From assembly GCA_020466095.1 (NCBI GenBank), contig CM035806.1, forward strand, positions 116,481,840 through 116,545,839: a stretch of DNA of 64,000 bases. The letters are read 5' to 3'. Position 1 is the first letter of the stretch, and each line of letters begins with the position of its first letter. The stretch comes from Chlorops oryzae (Eukaryota > Arthropoda > Insecta > Diptera > Chloropidae). Under the pieces are notes generated by a model. That model was not told where the DNA came from. It did no database searches and saw only the letters and a list, made by a program, of their open reading frames with translations. The position numbers were made by a program, and so were the translations under genes. Positions 10,841 to 22,800 of this stretch are shown piece after piece.

Positions 10841-11642
10841 GATTAATTGGGGAGAAAGATATTTTATTTATTTTTATTATTAAAACCAGGGACCTGACTT
10901 TTATAAGTATTTTCGAAAAAGTCTTAACATAATTATTATTTTGTGACTAAAATAATCAAAATATTTCATAATTATTATAAAAATTTTTATATTTTTAGAT
11001 TTTCATATAACTATTATGAATGAGAAAAAATTTTATTATTGAAAAGTAAGTTTTATTTTTGAGAAATATTTTTTACCTCTTTTCAAATTTTTTTCTAATT
11101 GCCTTAGAAGTTTTTTGTTTGAAGAAAAATAGTTAACGTCGTTAGCCAATCGACGGTAATAGACGGAAGGACGAATCGACGTCGTACAGACGTAATTATG
11201 CCCTATTTAGGTTAGGTCAACGATATATTCTGACCTAAAATGGGTAAGAGATAACCAATTTTCGACCTATTTTGCTAGTTGGGATATTCATACATTGTCA
11301 TCCAAACCAAACTTATCGCACCCTTGGCTAATAAATCGGCACAATTCAAAATTTTTTTAATAAATTTTTGTTATGTTCGCTTGCATTTTTCTGTTGAAAA
11401 CCCAACACCTAGAAAATTAACGCTTATATTGACTGATGCAGCAGCCGATTGAGAGTATTATAAGTTTAGAAAAAATATTATTCCTCCTTAGTTTCAAGAG
11501 AGATTGAATGATTTTCGAGATATGCGATATATTGAATTGTGCCGATTTAGTAGCAAGGGTGCGATATGTGCAAAGTTCAGAATTAACCGGAAACCGGGAA
11601 CTAAGTCCAAATTAAGTTGTAAGATTCCTTTACAAAGGTTGT

Positions 11643-12064
11643 TACCCTGCAGTAATGAGCCGGTCAGTTTTCTAAGAAGGACTGGCTTTTGACTGGTCCA
11701 AATCCTACCGGTTAAATTATGGCAGTTCGCTCCATGGAATTCGGCTAGCCGGCGGTCGGTAATAAAGAGGTTAGTTTATGGGTAGTCTGTAAATGGCACT
11801 TTCATCAACTTAGAATATATACATGAAATTTGTTGTTTATTTGCCTCATTTGACTATCCTAAAACCAGACAAAATTACGTCAATTGACCAAAAAAATCTG
11901 GCCTATGATCAGCCGATTTGCGGACTAGTCCCTCCCCTAGGACAGGCCCATGTTAAAAAGGTCAGTTGAATACATTAGAAGTGGAGTTATGAGGGGACTA
12001 GTACTGGTAACATGAAGGACTGACTGAAGGATACACTTGGGTCAGTCCATATTACTGCAGGGTA
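11643..12064. mobile_element. MITE with TACCCTGCAGTAAT TIRs
   Basis: 422 bp between inverted TACCCTGCAGTAAT ends. Subterminal regions carry repeated GGACTGRC/GGTCAGTY motifs in both orientations. No gene. TSD not resolved. It is nested in the TTA-flanked element. Copies are at 43623-44043, 50328-50748 and 58321-58742. Confidence 0.75.
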
Positions 12065-12689
12065 GTTTATTACAAGTGACGCGAATAAAAATTCAACAAT
12101 CAAAATTTTCAAAGACGTAAAAAATTCTCATGATAAAAATAAAAGTTATTAAGAAACGTAAAAACCAAAAATTGGAAAGAAAAAGTTATGGAAAGACTTA
12201 TTAAATTTTTTGAATTTGTAAAAGTTATAGAAAGATATTAAATAATTTTCTTTGAAATAAAGGCAACTTTTTTTAAAATCTGAAATTTCAATAATTATTA
12301 TGTCGGGTCCCTGATTAATACAAACGAAAATTCATTTCACCTCTAAAGGTTTGGAAAAAGAAGTAAATAGGTAATTTCATCATTGTCAAAAAAGGTAGTG
12401 AAATGTAAGGGTTGCAGCAACGAATGCCTAAACTCATAAGCTTATTTCTGAATTTAAATACCCTTAACTCAGTTTGAACTCACTACTAAAGTCTACTTAA
12501 GGTACTAAATTCAGTTTAACGCAATAGTCTGGAAACCATATTATATTGACTATTGTTTCAAAATCAGTGAAGTTAACCAAACTAGTCTTTAATGGTCATT
12601 CGCTGGCCCCTTAAGTACAGCTGGAAAACAATCGATGTTCACAACCATCAATTACCAAATTAACACGACACGTTTTAAACGTACTACTA

Positions 12690-13142
12690 TGTATAGTAGG
12701 TGTCCGTTTTTGCCGCTGTCGCTACGCAGCTAAATCCCACCAGCGGCGAAAAAACGGGAAAAAGGAGGGCAGCACTTCGAGCCCAGCTGCTCGCCACTTT
12801 TCCCGCCGGGCTTGACTGGCAACACCGGTGGGTTTTAAATAATATTATAAAAGAACAGTTGCAAGTGAAACACGTCCGCGATTTTCTACCACGTTCCGAT
12901 TTAAAATACGAGTCAGTGAAGTGTATTGTGAAGTGCGGGCCGCGTTCGCGACACCTTTTTTTTCTCCAATAATCGTCGGTAAATTTTCCACGGGACTCTT
13001 TTAAAACCCACGAAACCAACAGCAATCAACGCAGAAACAACGCCAACCACAACAGCAGCAGAAACAACAACAGCCTCAGCAGCAGCAACCGTCACGACAG
13101 AACCACGACACCAATCCGTCCGACGCCACCAGTCAAAGGTAC
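12690..13142 (+). other. GC-rich exon/5' UTR-like island
   Basis: It stands out from its AT-rich surroundings. A TATA-like AATATTATAAAAG at about 12839 is followed by a GC-richer stretch, a CAA/CAG-rich run (13025-13095) and a splice-donor-like CAAAG|GTACGAG at about 13138. That is the look of a promoter plus 5' untranslated first exon of a fly gene. No long open frame belongs to a known protein. It recurs inverted in the right arm (about 41690-42140) but not in units B and C. Could be a captured host fragment or the promoter region of a transposon. Confidence 0.35.
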
Positions 13143-13393
13143 GAGCTTTTATTTCTTCTACATACGATTTCCCTTGCCCCATTTCGGTCGCAAGACCAAT
13201 AATTCTTTACGGTCCCAAACAGTAGGCATCATTGTTAGTTTCGATAAACAAGTTAGTTTTGAATGCGTAATTTTATATTCCAAGTGAACGAATTAACATA
13301 ATTGAAATTTTATCAGCAATGCGTTGCAGACAACCATTAGTCGATAGTTTCGAATATCAATAAATAGTGGAAAAAGTTACAACTATTGATACT

Positions 13394-13442
13394 ATCGATA
13401 GTGCCATCTTTAGTTTGCCAGCTATAGTATCGATAGTGCCAT
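13394..13442. promoter_or_regulatory. Two DRE-like ATCGATAGTGCCAT motifs
   Basis: ATCGATAGTGCCAT occurs at 13394-13407 and 13429-13442, both in a TAT/TATCGATA context. TATCGATA is the DREF-binding core of Drosophila promoters (established). Whether a promoter acts here is inference. Confidence 0.4.
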
Positions 13443-14346
13443 AAATTTTATTCCATCTGTAACATTCAGTCGTGCCAGCAAGTAACAAAAAAAAAAATGG
13501 AAAAATTCCAAATGGAAATAAAACATTAAAATGGATATATTAAATGTAATAGGCTAAATCATGGGATTTAAGAAAATTTCACGTTTGACATTTTAAATCA
13601 AGACCATTTAATACCCAAAACAGATTACAGCTGAAATACGAAATTAAAAACCGCTAATGCAAATCACAAAAACAGGTCTCCACACTGTAAATGCGCATTA
13701 CCTCCTCGCAGTTTGCTGAAAGCACGCTTGCCATTTAAAAAATATAAGGGTAATTGAAAAAAGAGCCAATTTGACTAAAAAAAAGCCAAAATTTGTTGTA
13801 TGTATAAAAATCCAATTATTGTGATGTAAATTAGGTCCGCCAAATCTTAAAGCTGCAATTTTATCTTTTAATTATTATTGACTTCAATTATTTCATATGT
13901 TCTCACGCTTTAAACTGGTTGTTGAGTAAATATTCTCTTGGCGAAAGAAACCCAAAAAAGAGCCATATAATATAAAAAAGAGCCACAGCGCGAAACAACA
14001 ACTGTGGCAACCGTGACTGACAGTAAACTTGCCATATGTTGCCAATAAATACCAAAAATACCATAACTTTCGGTAGCTTTTTCTTAGAGCTGCCAGACAA
14101 AAATCGGCTAATTCACGCATCGAGCTGTGCATTTATAATATTTAATCAAATTCAAGTCAAATGCACGACATAATGCAAAATTAAGCCGTTGATTTGCATT
14201 AATGGTGTAATCTGTTTAGGGTATAAATGTTGTTCTTAAATTTCGTGATTTAGACATATTTAAACAACAGCCTATAAATTATAAAAGTAAATATATACCT
14301 CCCTGCCATAGATATTTTAAATATTGTTGGAAACGTGGGGTTTTCG

Positions 14347-14379
<33 letters not shown>

Positions 14380-14672
14380 GCTCCCCTTCATTAAATACTG
14401 GGTACGCCCTTGGGCGCTGAACACGAATCTGAAGTCAGATTTTTTTCATCGCCCCCAGTTTTCCCCCCAGCCACCTATAAACCCACGAAAGGGTCAAATT
14501 TTTTAAATATATAAGAAATCGAATCAAGTACCCCCCCTTAAGTTTTTTGATGTTCTAAAGACGAATCCGAGGTCAAAATTTATCGACCGCCCCGAATTTT
14601 GGCTAAAAGCTCCACAGCACCCCTCCCTCGGGGGGTGAATTTCATCGAATGCATAGAAAATGAAATGACGTA
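13443..14672. other. Arm sequence without recognised gene
   Basis: Contains a long poly(T) run at 14349-14379, a hAT-like terminus CTGGGTACGCCCTTG (14399), and two stretches with the motif AAGTTTTTTGATGT...GAATCCGAGGTC (about 14538) that resembles sequence at 16030 and in the long-TIR element at 37631. I see no coding sequence. Confidence 0.4.
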
Positions 14673-16020
14673 TCCCAGCAGCCAAGGTTGTGCACCCTTC
14701 ATCAATGCTCCATCGATGCTGAGGTAAGGCATACCCATAACCGGATCGATGACCCACTGTATAAAACCTGCATTATATTTAACATTGTGTGTCATAGGCG
14801 GTAAGCGTTTATGACTCCCTTATGCAATACCGTGGAGGTATACGGTAATGGACGATTTTATTATGAATTCTACATTACCCGTTAAAGCAACGCTGCATTA
14901 CTCATGCATTGTCTTATGCTCATTAGCGGTCAACTCAGCAGCGACGCCAACGACGAAAAAAAAAGGTTTTTTTGTTTTTTTTTATATTTTTTATTTATTT
15001 ATTTTCTTAATCTTATCTTTATTTTTATTTTTATTTTTATTAATTATTATATTTTATTTATTTATTGTCCTTTTTTCAATGTTTTTGTTTCTCTCTTTAC
15101 CTCTAAGTTTTTTTGCTTCGGCCTAGCCTCGAGAACGTAGGACTTCCAGCCCGGTGGGCAAGCGCTTTAACCAGTACGCTAAACAAACAAATTTAGTTTG
15201 CTTGTCCAAATGCTCACTTGAGTATATGGTTGTTCGGGCTTTGGGAAATGTGTCTAAGGAATTTTCCACCCAAGAATTTTTTTATTTGAAAATAAAACAT
15301 AATAAAACAAAAAAAAAATAATAAAATAATAAATTTTTTTTTTTTAGCACCCCAAAGGCACTGATGAGTCACGAGTGGCGAAGTGACGAAACATGGCCAT
15401 GTCTGCCCCTAGGCGGGGGTGCAAAAGCGGTTAAGCTCGAATTATTTCTAAAATCATAGGAATATGTTTGGTACCGCAATCCAAAATAGATCTTTTTATC
15501 TTTTTGCCATATGCATTTTTTTTTTTAATTAAATAAATACTAAATTTTTTTTTCTTCAACAACAAAACTTCTAAAAAACATGTTCATTGAAAAAAAGTAT
15601 CAAACTGAGAAAAATCAACAGGAGTTGAACCCAGAACTCACGGCTAGCGAGTACCGCTTCTATCCGCTAAGCTAACGACAGGTCGCCTTTCCGTTGATCA
15701 GAATACGAAGTTACAGCAGACAACAGCAACGCATAGAATTTTAGGTGAAAGAAAGCGAATTTTGGGTGTTATTTGTAATTGATGTCATTGAGCTCTTAAA
15801 GAGCGAAAAGGTAATGCAAGCCCATTACCCAGCACTCAATACTGCATCAATGAAGCTGGTAGTTGATGTCAAATTCGCTGCTGGCATAAATGAGGTATTC
15901 AATTATTTGCATCGATTACATGTAGATCAAAAAGGGCGAAACGATAATGCGAACACATTACCTGAGCATCTATTACTGTGTCAATGAAGTTGGTAATCTA
16001 TTCCAAATTCGCTGCTGGGA
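14673..16020. mobile_element. Family II element with dual tRNA-like core
   Basis: Bounded by inverted TCCCAGCAGC (14673 and 16011-16020), followed inward by related blocks (CTTCATYRA..., GATGCTNAGGTAA). Both flanks repeat ATTAC/GTAAT motifs. The core contains two tRNA-like modules homologous to those of family I, although the ends are unrelated. No coding capacity; no TSD recognised. It recurs inverted at 38819-40164. Confidence 0.5.
15110..15690 (-). other. Dual tRNA-like cassette, family II
   Basis: Minus strand: A box TAGCTTAGCGG (15674-15664) with B box GGTTCAACTCC (15631-15621), spacing 43; and A box TAGCGTACTGG (15181-15171) with a B box near 15137. That B box carries a 2-base insertion relative to the right-arm copy, which reads CGTTCGAGGC. 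The DNA flanking the second module (CTCACTTGAG, ATTTGTTTGTTTAGCG) is clearly homologous to families I and III. Confidence 0.6.
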
Positions 16021-16107
16021 TCCCATATGAAGTTTTTTGATGTGATGAAAGCTAATCTGAGCTCCAAATGTACCCACCGCACTCTATTATGCTTCTTGGT
16101 TTGTCTA

Positions 16108-16259
16108 GCCGTTTCGAAGGAGATCCGACCACGGACGGACAGACGGACGGACGGACAGACGGACATGTCTAAATCGATTCAGTTTTTGATCCTGATCAAG
16201 AATATACTTATATACATGTCTACATCTACGGAGCTTAGTTCTACGGAGCAAACGTTATG
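16108..16259 (-). mobile_element. Truncated DINE-1/helentron fragment
   Basis: Minus-strand fragment containing the GTCY microsatellite (seen as GGAC repeats at 16133-16165), the conserved GATCAGGATC block and GGAGCTTAG. It ends at 16259, the inner boundary of the left inverted arm. Confidence 0.75.
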
Positions 16260-16454
16260 GTGGACCAACATAATTTGTTTTTATCCAGACTAGTTGTAGA
16301 CGTTCCAGATGCCATTTTTAAGAAATGCGTTTGCCACTCTGCAGCCATTATTTCAAACAAGGCTTGCCTAATGTTACTGTTTTGAGTATTTTTCCGGAAT
16401 CCTTCACTCGCCTATCCGACCTAATATTTAAACGAAAAGCCCTTTTATTGTTTT
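16260..16454. other. Short spacer, nothing recognised
   Basis: First sequence inside the inverted repeat on the left; no gene or repeat end recognised. Confidence 0.4.
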
Positions 16455-17350
16455 TATACCCAGCGTAAGCAGGGTATATTAGTTTTGTACAAATCTTGTA
16501 ACAGCCAGAACTAAGCTCCGTAGATATAGACATTAATATATATGTTATATATATTCTTGATCAGAATCGAAAACTGAATCGATTTAGACATGTCCGTCTG
16601 TCCGTCCGTCCGTGGTCGGATCTCCTCCGAAACGGCTGGACGAATCAAGTCGAAATTTGGCACACAGGTATATCGGGATCCGAGTATGATCTTAAAAAAA
16701 TGGGAGACATCCGCCCATTGCGCCCACAAATGAATTTAATATGTTTTCAATAAAATGCTTATAACTTGCGAATTACTCAACACATTTCATTTATATTTAA
16801 TGTACTGGTAAACTACAAAAAGGGACATATCCTGGAAAAAATGGATGCCGTCCTCCTCGAGCCACGCCCACAAAAAAGCCCACAAATACGGGTTTATCGT
16901 AACTTGTGAAGTAAAAGAAGTAGTAGCTTCAAATCCGCAACATGTGTTGACCAAAGCGAATTAAAGGTGTAGGAAAAAAATTTATGTGGCTCGCCCACTG
17001 CAACGCCCACAGATAAAGATTTTTCGTAACTTCGGAAGTAAACGACGTATAAGCTTTAAATTCGCAAAATCGGTTGACCATGCCGAATGAAAGGTGAAGG
17101 TAAACATTTTATGTGGCCCGCCCACTGCCACGCCTACAAATAAAGATTTTTCGTAACCTCGGAAGTAAAAGACGTAGAAGCTCCAAATTTGCAACATAGG
17201 TTGACCAAGGCAAATGAAAGGTGTAGGAAAAAAATTATGTGGCCCGCCCACTGTCACACCCACAAACGGAGAGGCAAAACATAGTGCGCCAATAATGTCG
17301 GGACGCTGGGTATTTCAAAGTCGGGCTTGACCGACTTTAGCTTTCTTGCT
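16455..17350 (+). mobile_element. DINE-1/mini-me-type helentron-associated element
   Basis: Begins TATACCCAGCG and ends with the inverted ACGCTGGGTAT block (17302-17312), a hairpin AGTCGG-GCTTGA-CCGACT (17319-17336) and a short tail. Inside are a GTCY proto-microsatellite (about 16588-16615) and several copies of a ~126-bp repeat containing GCCCACTGCCACGCCCACAA. Subterminal inverted repeats, a central microsatellite and a 3' hairpin are the layout of the DINE-1/mini-me elements of flies. Nonautonomous. Confidence 0.85.
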
Positions 17351-17971
17351 TTTTATTATTTAGAAAGGTTTATTGACGGTGCGTTATCGACTGTCAACTG
17401 ATTTCTGAATTTAAAATACAAAGCTTGTATATTAATTATTCTAAGCCTTAGTCTGCGCTCTGCAGACGCTGGTGTGTTCTTTGGGAATGGTGTCATGGGC
17501 CTGCTGACGCATGCTGACTTGTGCAGGTGTGCTTCCGGGTATCGTCGTTGTTTTGTTCCATGACCAATATTCAATTGCGCATATTCGGCGATTCGGAGTA
17601 AGGTCACCTATTCTGTAATGTTGCACTGGCACGCTCGTTCGGAGGTGCGAAACGCCAGCTTGCGTTTTCGGCCACCTGTCGTCGCCAGAAGTATTGTGTA
17701 AGCCACAATATGGGCGCAACAGTGGAGCACTGTTTGACTCATAACATTACCAAGAGCTCCAGAGGAACTTATTCGACAAGGAAGGCTTAGAAACTTTAAC
17801 GACGACCTTTTTTTCCGAACTTTGCAAAATTGATGCCAATTTGACTTAAGGTGAGATGACACTACGTGTGCAATGCACGAATATTTGCTCACTGACGTCA
17901 TAAAAATTGCACACGTAATGAAATCGACGAATAATTTGTTTGCTCAAAATAATTCTTACAATATTTTACAA
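17351..17971. other. Unassigned stretch before gap
   Basis: GC content is slightly higher at 17450-17760, but the open frames are short and match no family I recognise. It may be part of a retroelement cut by the gap. Confidence 0.35.
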
Positions 17972-18071
17972 NNNNNNNNNNNNNNNNNNNNNNNNNNNNN
18001 NNNNNNNNNNNNNNNNNNNNNNNNNNNNNNNNNNNNNNNNNNNNNNNNNNNNNNNNNNNNNNNNNNNNNNN
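17972..18071. other. Scaffold gap (100 N)
   Basis: Exactly 100 N. Confidence 0.99.
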
Positions 18072-18079
18072 TCGGTTAA

Positions 18080-18265
18080 AGTGCCGATTGTCAAACAAAC
18101 AACAAAATATCGGCAATTCAGTTTAAGTGCTGTTATTGCCATTCATCAAGCAGCGCAAAGAAGCGTTCTGCTAAACATATATGCGATTCAGTTTAAGTGC
18201 TGTTATCGCTATTCCTAAAGCAATTCAGTTTATGTGCTGTTATTGCTATTCCTCAAGCAGTGCAA
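18080..18265 (+). repeat. Three short direct repeats (ATTCAGTTTAWGTGCTGTTAT)
   Basis: A unit beginning AATTCAGTTTAAGTGCTGTT recurs near 18115, 18185 and 18222, each followed by a GCTATTC-like block. A related line occurs in the leader/LTR of the second BEL/Pao element (about 24112), so this may be LTR-derived. Confidence 0.5.
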
Positions 18266-18282
18266 AGGAGCATTTGCTAAAC

Positions 18283-19430
18283 AGGGGCCTTATGAGAGTT
18301 TTTAGATACTTAGCAAAAAATCAGTTTTCTCTCTAGAAAGTCTTTGAGAACTTTTTGAAAGATCTTTAAAACATCTTTAAGAGTTCTTTGAAAGACTGAA
18401 TTATGATGTCATCAGCAGTCAGTGTGCGTGATAGGGACGCAAATATGCTCATACGTTTTATAAATTATATCCTATTTCTTTTTCTTCAAGAAGAAACACA
18501 AAAGACGTCCTACATATTCAATGTTGGAAATATTTTGAACACAAAGGGATACGTGTGGAGATTATAATATAATAAAAGCTATTAAAAATTGTAATGAAAT
18601 ATCTCGATTATTTGAACATAAAAATTAAAACGGAGATCAGTTCATCGGCAATATGATATATTCTACCCCACTAAATTTTCACGCGCCTTTAAAATATTAA
18701 TGTTTTGAAAAATTTTTAAGTTTAAAAATCGTTATTTTTTAAATTTTCTTTCCATTTATTTTAATTTTTATTCTGTAATTATAGAAAACTTATTTCAGGC
18801 ATTTTCCCTTCTTAATTTGAAATCAAAATTTTCATAAAGCATAAAAAAAGTTTCGGTTGATTGCTTAAAAATAAAATCATGCAACTTCGTTTCAAAAAGA
18901 TGGCGGATTTCCAAATGTCTTTTGAAGACCTTCTGAAGAATTAAACGTCTCAAAACTGACCAGACAACTTTAGAGTTGCATCAGTATTTTTTTTTGTTTC
19001 AATCTAAATAACACCCCTGGTTAGAGTTGCATTTTTATTTTGCTTTTGTTATTTCTGTTCTCACTTGTTAATGTCAACCCTGCGTAAATGAGAAAAATGT
19101 CAAAAACAAGCAATTAAATCTAATGACTCACTATAAGTTCTTTGTAAGAGTTTCCAAAGACGTGACGTCACTGAAAATCTCTGAAAGGTCTTTATAAACA
19201 GAAAGGAGAGGTCTACTCTCACAAAGCTCTTTAAAATGTGTTTTGAAGAGTTTTCTAAATATGAATGTGTTACCTCTTTGAAATACCAATATGAGAGTTT
19301 CCGAAGAGTTAAAAGAACCAATTTCGGAAATCGGTCTTCGGACGCTGTTCAAAGAGTTTATTGAGAGCTTTCTAAGACATCCGATTTTTGAAGTTGTTTG
19401 GGAACCACTGCCTGTGTCATTCGCAACTTT
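18283..19430. other. AT-rich stretch with clustered AAGAGTTTT/CTTT motifs
   Basis: Short motifs such as AAGTCTTTGAGA and AAGAGCTTTCT recur at both ends (18330-18400, 19130-19370). The ends CAGGGGCC (18284) and the inverse of CAGTGGTTCCC (about 19398) look hAT-like, but no TSD matches. Possibly a nonautonomous DNA element. No gene. Confidence 0.35.
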
Positions 19431-19709
19431 TGTTATATGCAATTGATCTCTGTAACTCTTTTCTTAAATTCTCTTTTGTTGCTTTGCTCACATATGTATG
19501 TAAATAGCCGAATGAATTAATTGTGAGTTCGTTAAAATTCGAGTCATTCTTTTGTTTTTGAGGTGAGTCGCTCGCCAACCGCCGTTGTAACTGCTACAAT
19601 CTGTAATAAACCGCAAACTTAATAAAAGTGTAACCGGAAGTACAATTTACAACGTGGTCTGTTTTTGTCTTTATTTGAAAATTATTGAAGATCTGTTCGT
19701 TCCGCTACA
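19431..19709 (+). repeat. Probable 5' LTR of BEL/Pao copy 1
   Basis: Candidate LTR from TGTTATATGC to ...CGCTACA, with AATAAA signals at 19605 and 19621, ending 11 nt before the primer-binding site. No 3' LTR is present to confirm the ends. Confidence 0.5.
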
Positions 19710-19720
19710 TAAAGAATTTT

Positions 19721-19737
19721 TGGTCCTTCGAGCCGGA
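19721..19737 (+). other. Primer-binding site, tRNA-Tyr-type
   Basis: TGGTCCTTCGAGCCGGA is complementary to the CCA-bearing 3' end of animal tRNA-Tyr (acceptor CCTTCGA). It lies between the candidate LTR and the start of the polyprotein, as expected for a priming site. Confidence 0.75.
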
Positions 19738-19845
19738 TACCGAATTGAACTGGTCGGGTTGTGTATTTAAATTCGAATTAGGAACGCGGAGATCTTTAAC
19801 GTCACGTTAGTATACTTTTGCTCGTTAAAACATTACTATCGCGAT

Positions 19846-22800
19846 ATGGACAAATTAAATACAAAACTCAAATGGTCGGCCAACGCATTCGAGAGAGCTT
19901 TAACCTCGGCAAGGAACTTGGAAGGTGAGCTATCTTCGGAGACAATTAGCAAACGCCTGGAGAAATTGGAGGACATCTATACTGAATTTGTGGATGTGAC
20001 AAAACGGTTATACGGCTATATCAATACAGAAGGATTCGTGGACCCCTCGGAGGTCGAAGCAGTGTGTGAGACCCAATATTACGAAACGCATAATTTGCTC
20101 TCAAAGGCCCTTAAATCCGCTTCACCCACCTCAGCCTCTCCTGAAGCTCTCAATACTTCCGAAACGTTAAATCAGCTTGCTACGCAGCAGGCGGACTTCC
20201 TTCGAGCTGTGTCGAGCACTACAATTCATGCCGAAGTGCCGTTTGAGAAGTTAAAAATCCCACCCTTTTCTGGCAATTATCAAGAGTGGCCTTCATTTCA
20301 TGATCTCTACATGACAGCCATCGGAAGTAAACCAGGCTTGAGCAATACGCAAAAATTGCACTACCTGAAATCCTACCTAACAGGCGAGGCACTGGGTCTC
20401 ATCAAACATCTCGCATTAACGGAAGACAACTATATAGAAGCATGGAACCGCCTCAACCAACGGTACGATCGCAAACAGTTGATCATTCGTTCATTCGTTC
20501 AATCATATTTTTCGTTACCATCGCTCACATCTTCTAATGTCGTGACTCTACGTAAAATAGCCGACGGTGCAGATGAGGCGATTCGCGGATTAAAGGCACT
20601 CAAATGCGAATCACGTGATCCGTGGCTGGTACATATTCTGCTGAAAAAAGTGGATAACGACACAAAACAAGCGTGGGCAGAGAAGCACGACACTCAGGCT
20701 GAGCCATCGTTTGAGAGTTTCTTGAAATTTCTCTCTCTCCGTTGTGACGCGTTAGAGAGCTATCAATCACCCCGCGCATCCTCCTCACGCAATGCGGCAG
20801 TTACAAATATAGCTACTACTGAATCTAAAAACGAAGAGGCTACAAAGCAGACAAACAAACACTGCAAGCATTGCAATGAGCAACATGCGCTCTCTAACTG
20901 TGAGAAATTTAAAGTGTTAGATTTCGACGCAAAGTGTGTGCTGGTAAAGGAGAATAATTTGTGCGCTAATTGCTTGAATTCGAGTCACCATGTTGACAAA
21001 TGTACATCGAAATTTCGCTGTCGTCATTGTAGTAAAAGGCATTATACGCTTTTACATAAAACACATACAACAAATAAACCGACAACACAGAGCATTGCGC
21101 AGTCGGATGCTGGTACAGTACGTGAGCTAACTATTGCACCACCCGCTATCGTAAATCATTCAAATCAAATTTCCTATTCGGTTGGTACACAAACATTGCT
21201 ACCAACACTTCGAGTTAAAGTTAAAGACAAATTCGGCAGTTTTGTTGATTGTCGAGTGTTATTGGATACCGGATCTACGACGTCGCTAGTCACGGAAGCA
21301 TTCATTCAGCGTATTGGTGCGAATAGATCGCATGCTCGCGTTACTATTGCTGGGCTGGCAGGAACTACTGCTGGCATTTCGCGTGGACAAGTCCACATTA
21401 ATCTTCACTCAAGAGTCTCGCAAAGCCAACGATCAGTACATCTACTCATCATGCAGAAAATCACGTCGACTATTCCTATTCATTCAGTTGAGTGCTCATC
21501 GCCATGCTGGGCAGAAATTCTTAAGTTGGACCTAGCAGATCCAACGTTCGGTGTGCCAGGACAAATTGATGTCCTCATTGGGAGTGATCAATTGTGGAGC
21601 ATTTATACGGGAGAATGTCATCAATTTGGAGCAGATTTACCTGTAGCGCTCAATACAATTTTTGGCTGGGTTATCGCAGGGTCGTGTGGAGTTCCAAATG
21701 GCAACGCATCAATTGAGTTTTCGAATCACGCATTGGCAGATATCGATACCATGGTTCGGGCGCTGATGGAGATGGATACAATTCAAACAGAGGCAAAATT
21801 TAACGAACAAGACCCAATGGAGCTGCACTTCATTCAAACTCATACACGCCATCAAGACGGTACGTATATTGTGAAATACCCATTCAAAGAGCCCTCCCCG
21901 CCTATTCATTCTACATTACCTCAAGCGTTAAGGCGGCTACGGCATCTCGAGAGACGGTTGCGGGAAGATGGGAATTTAAAGCAGCAATACACCGAGTTCA
22001 TGAGCGACTACGAATCATTAAATCACATGGAGCTGATTCCCGATCATGAACTTGACATTGCCACAAACAAGGTCTTCTATCTACCACATCACGCAGTCCT
22101 GAAGCCGAGCAGTTCGACGACCAAGTGTAGGGTAGTCTTTGATGGCTCTGCTAGGGATGCAACCGGAGTGTCTTTAAACGATCGATTACACATCGGTCTA
22201 CCGATACAACGCGATATATTTGGAGTATCGATTCGTTTTCGACAACACCGCTATGTGTTCTCAGCTGATATTGCGAAAATGTTTCGAGGCATAAAAGTGA
22301 ATAAGGAGCATACTAATTTCCAGCGTATCGTGTGGCGTACTGATGAAACAAAGCCAATTCAGCATTTTCGATTGCTAACAGTCACTTATGGGTTAGCGTG
22401 TTCGCCTTTTTTAGCTGTACGGGTACTTCAACAACTGTCAGACGAGTACCAATCGCGTTATCCACTTGCTGCGGATGTTCTACGCCGTGATGCCTATGTA
22501 GACGACATTCTAACAGGATGCGATTCAGTAGAAGAACTGATTATGCTGAAAGATGAAATCATTAAGTTGTTGGAGGAGGCAAACTTCAAACTTCGGAAGT
22601 GGTCGTCAAATTGCTGGCCGTTACTCGACACTTTGCCCAGTGAACATTGTGCTTTGGAACCTATCGAGCTATTATCAAAACATTGTGTAGTGAGCATTTT
22701 GGGCTTAACTTGGAATCCGGGTACTGATGAACTTTCGTTAAAGGTGAATGATGTCAACATTCATCAACGACCGACCAAGCGAATAATTCTATCCGAAATG

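Larger units (their letters stand above)
10622..12540. mobile_element. Harbinger-like nonautonomous element, TTA TSD
   Basis: TIRs are TATGACTTCCAGACTGTC on the left and TATGGTTTCCAGACTATT on the right, flanked by TTA (10619-10621 and 12541-12543), the 3-bp TSD typical of PIF/Harbinger. Subterminal regions repeat CTTAAG...AATT(T)A and AGTTTGAACTCA motifs. No coding capacity. It encloses a tRNA-like module and a MITE. Copies recur in the right arm (42286-45063) and, truncated, in tandem units B (to 51771) and C (to 59764). A short relative with the same TSD lies at 33215. Confidence 0.75.
9253..16259 (+). repeat. Left arm of large inverted repeat (~7 kb)
   Basis: This whole stretch recurs as its reverse complement at 38583-46378. 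Homology begins in a poly(A)/(T) run near 9253 and ends at AAACGTTATG (16259) within a truncated helentron-type element. The right arm is about 0.8 kb longer, mainly because it carries the CACCGAGAG element at 42412. Short substitutions and indels separate the two arms. Confidence 0.9.

Noticed and set aside
10484..14415. A hAT element between CAAGGGCGTACCCAG and its inverse
   Set aside because: No matching 8-bp duplication at the two ends, and other complete elements cross the interval, so the pair may be unrelated termini.
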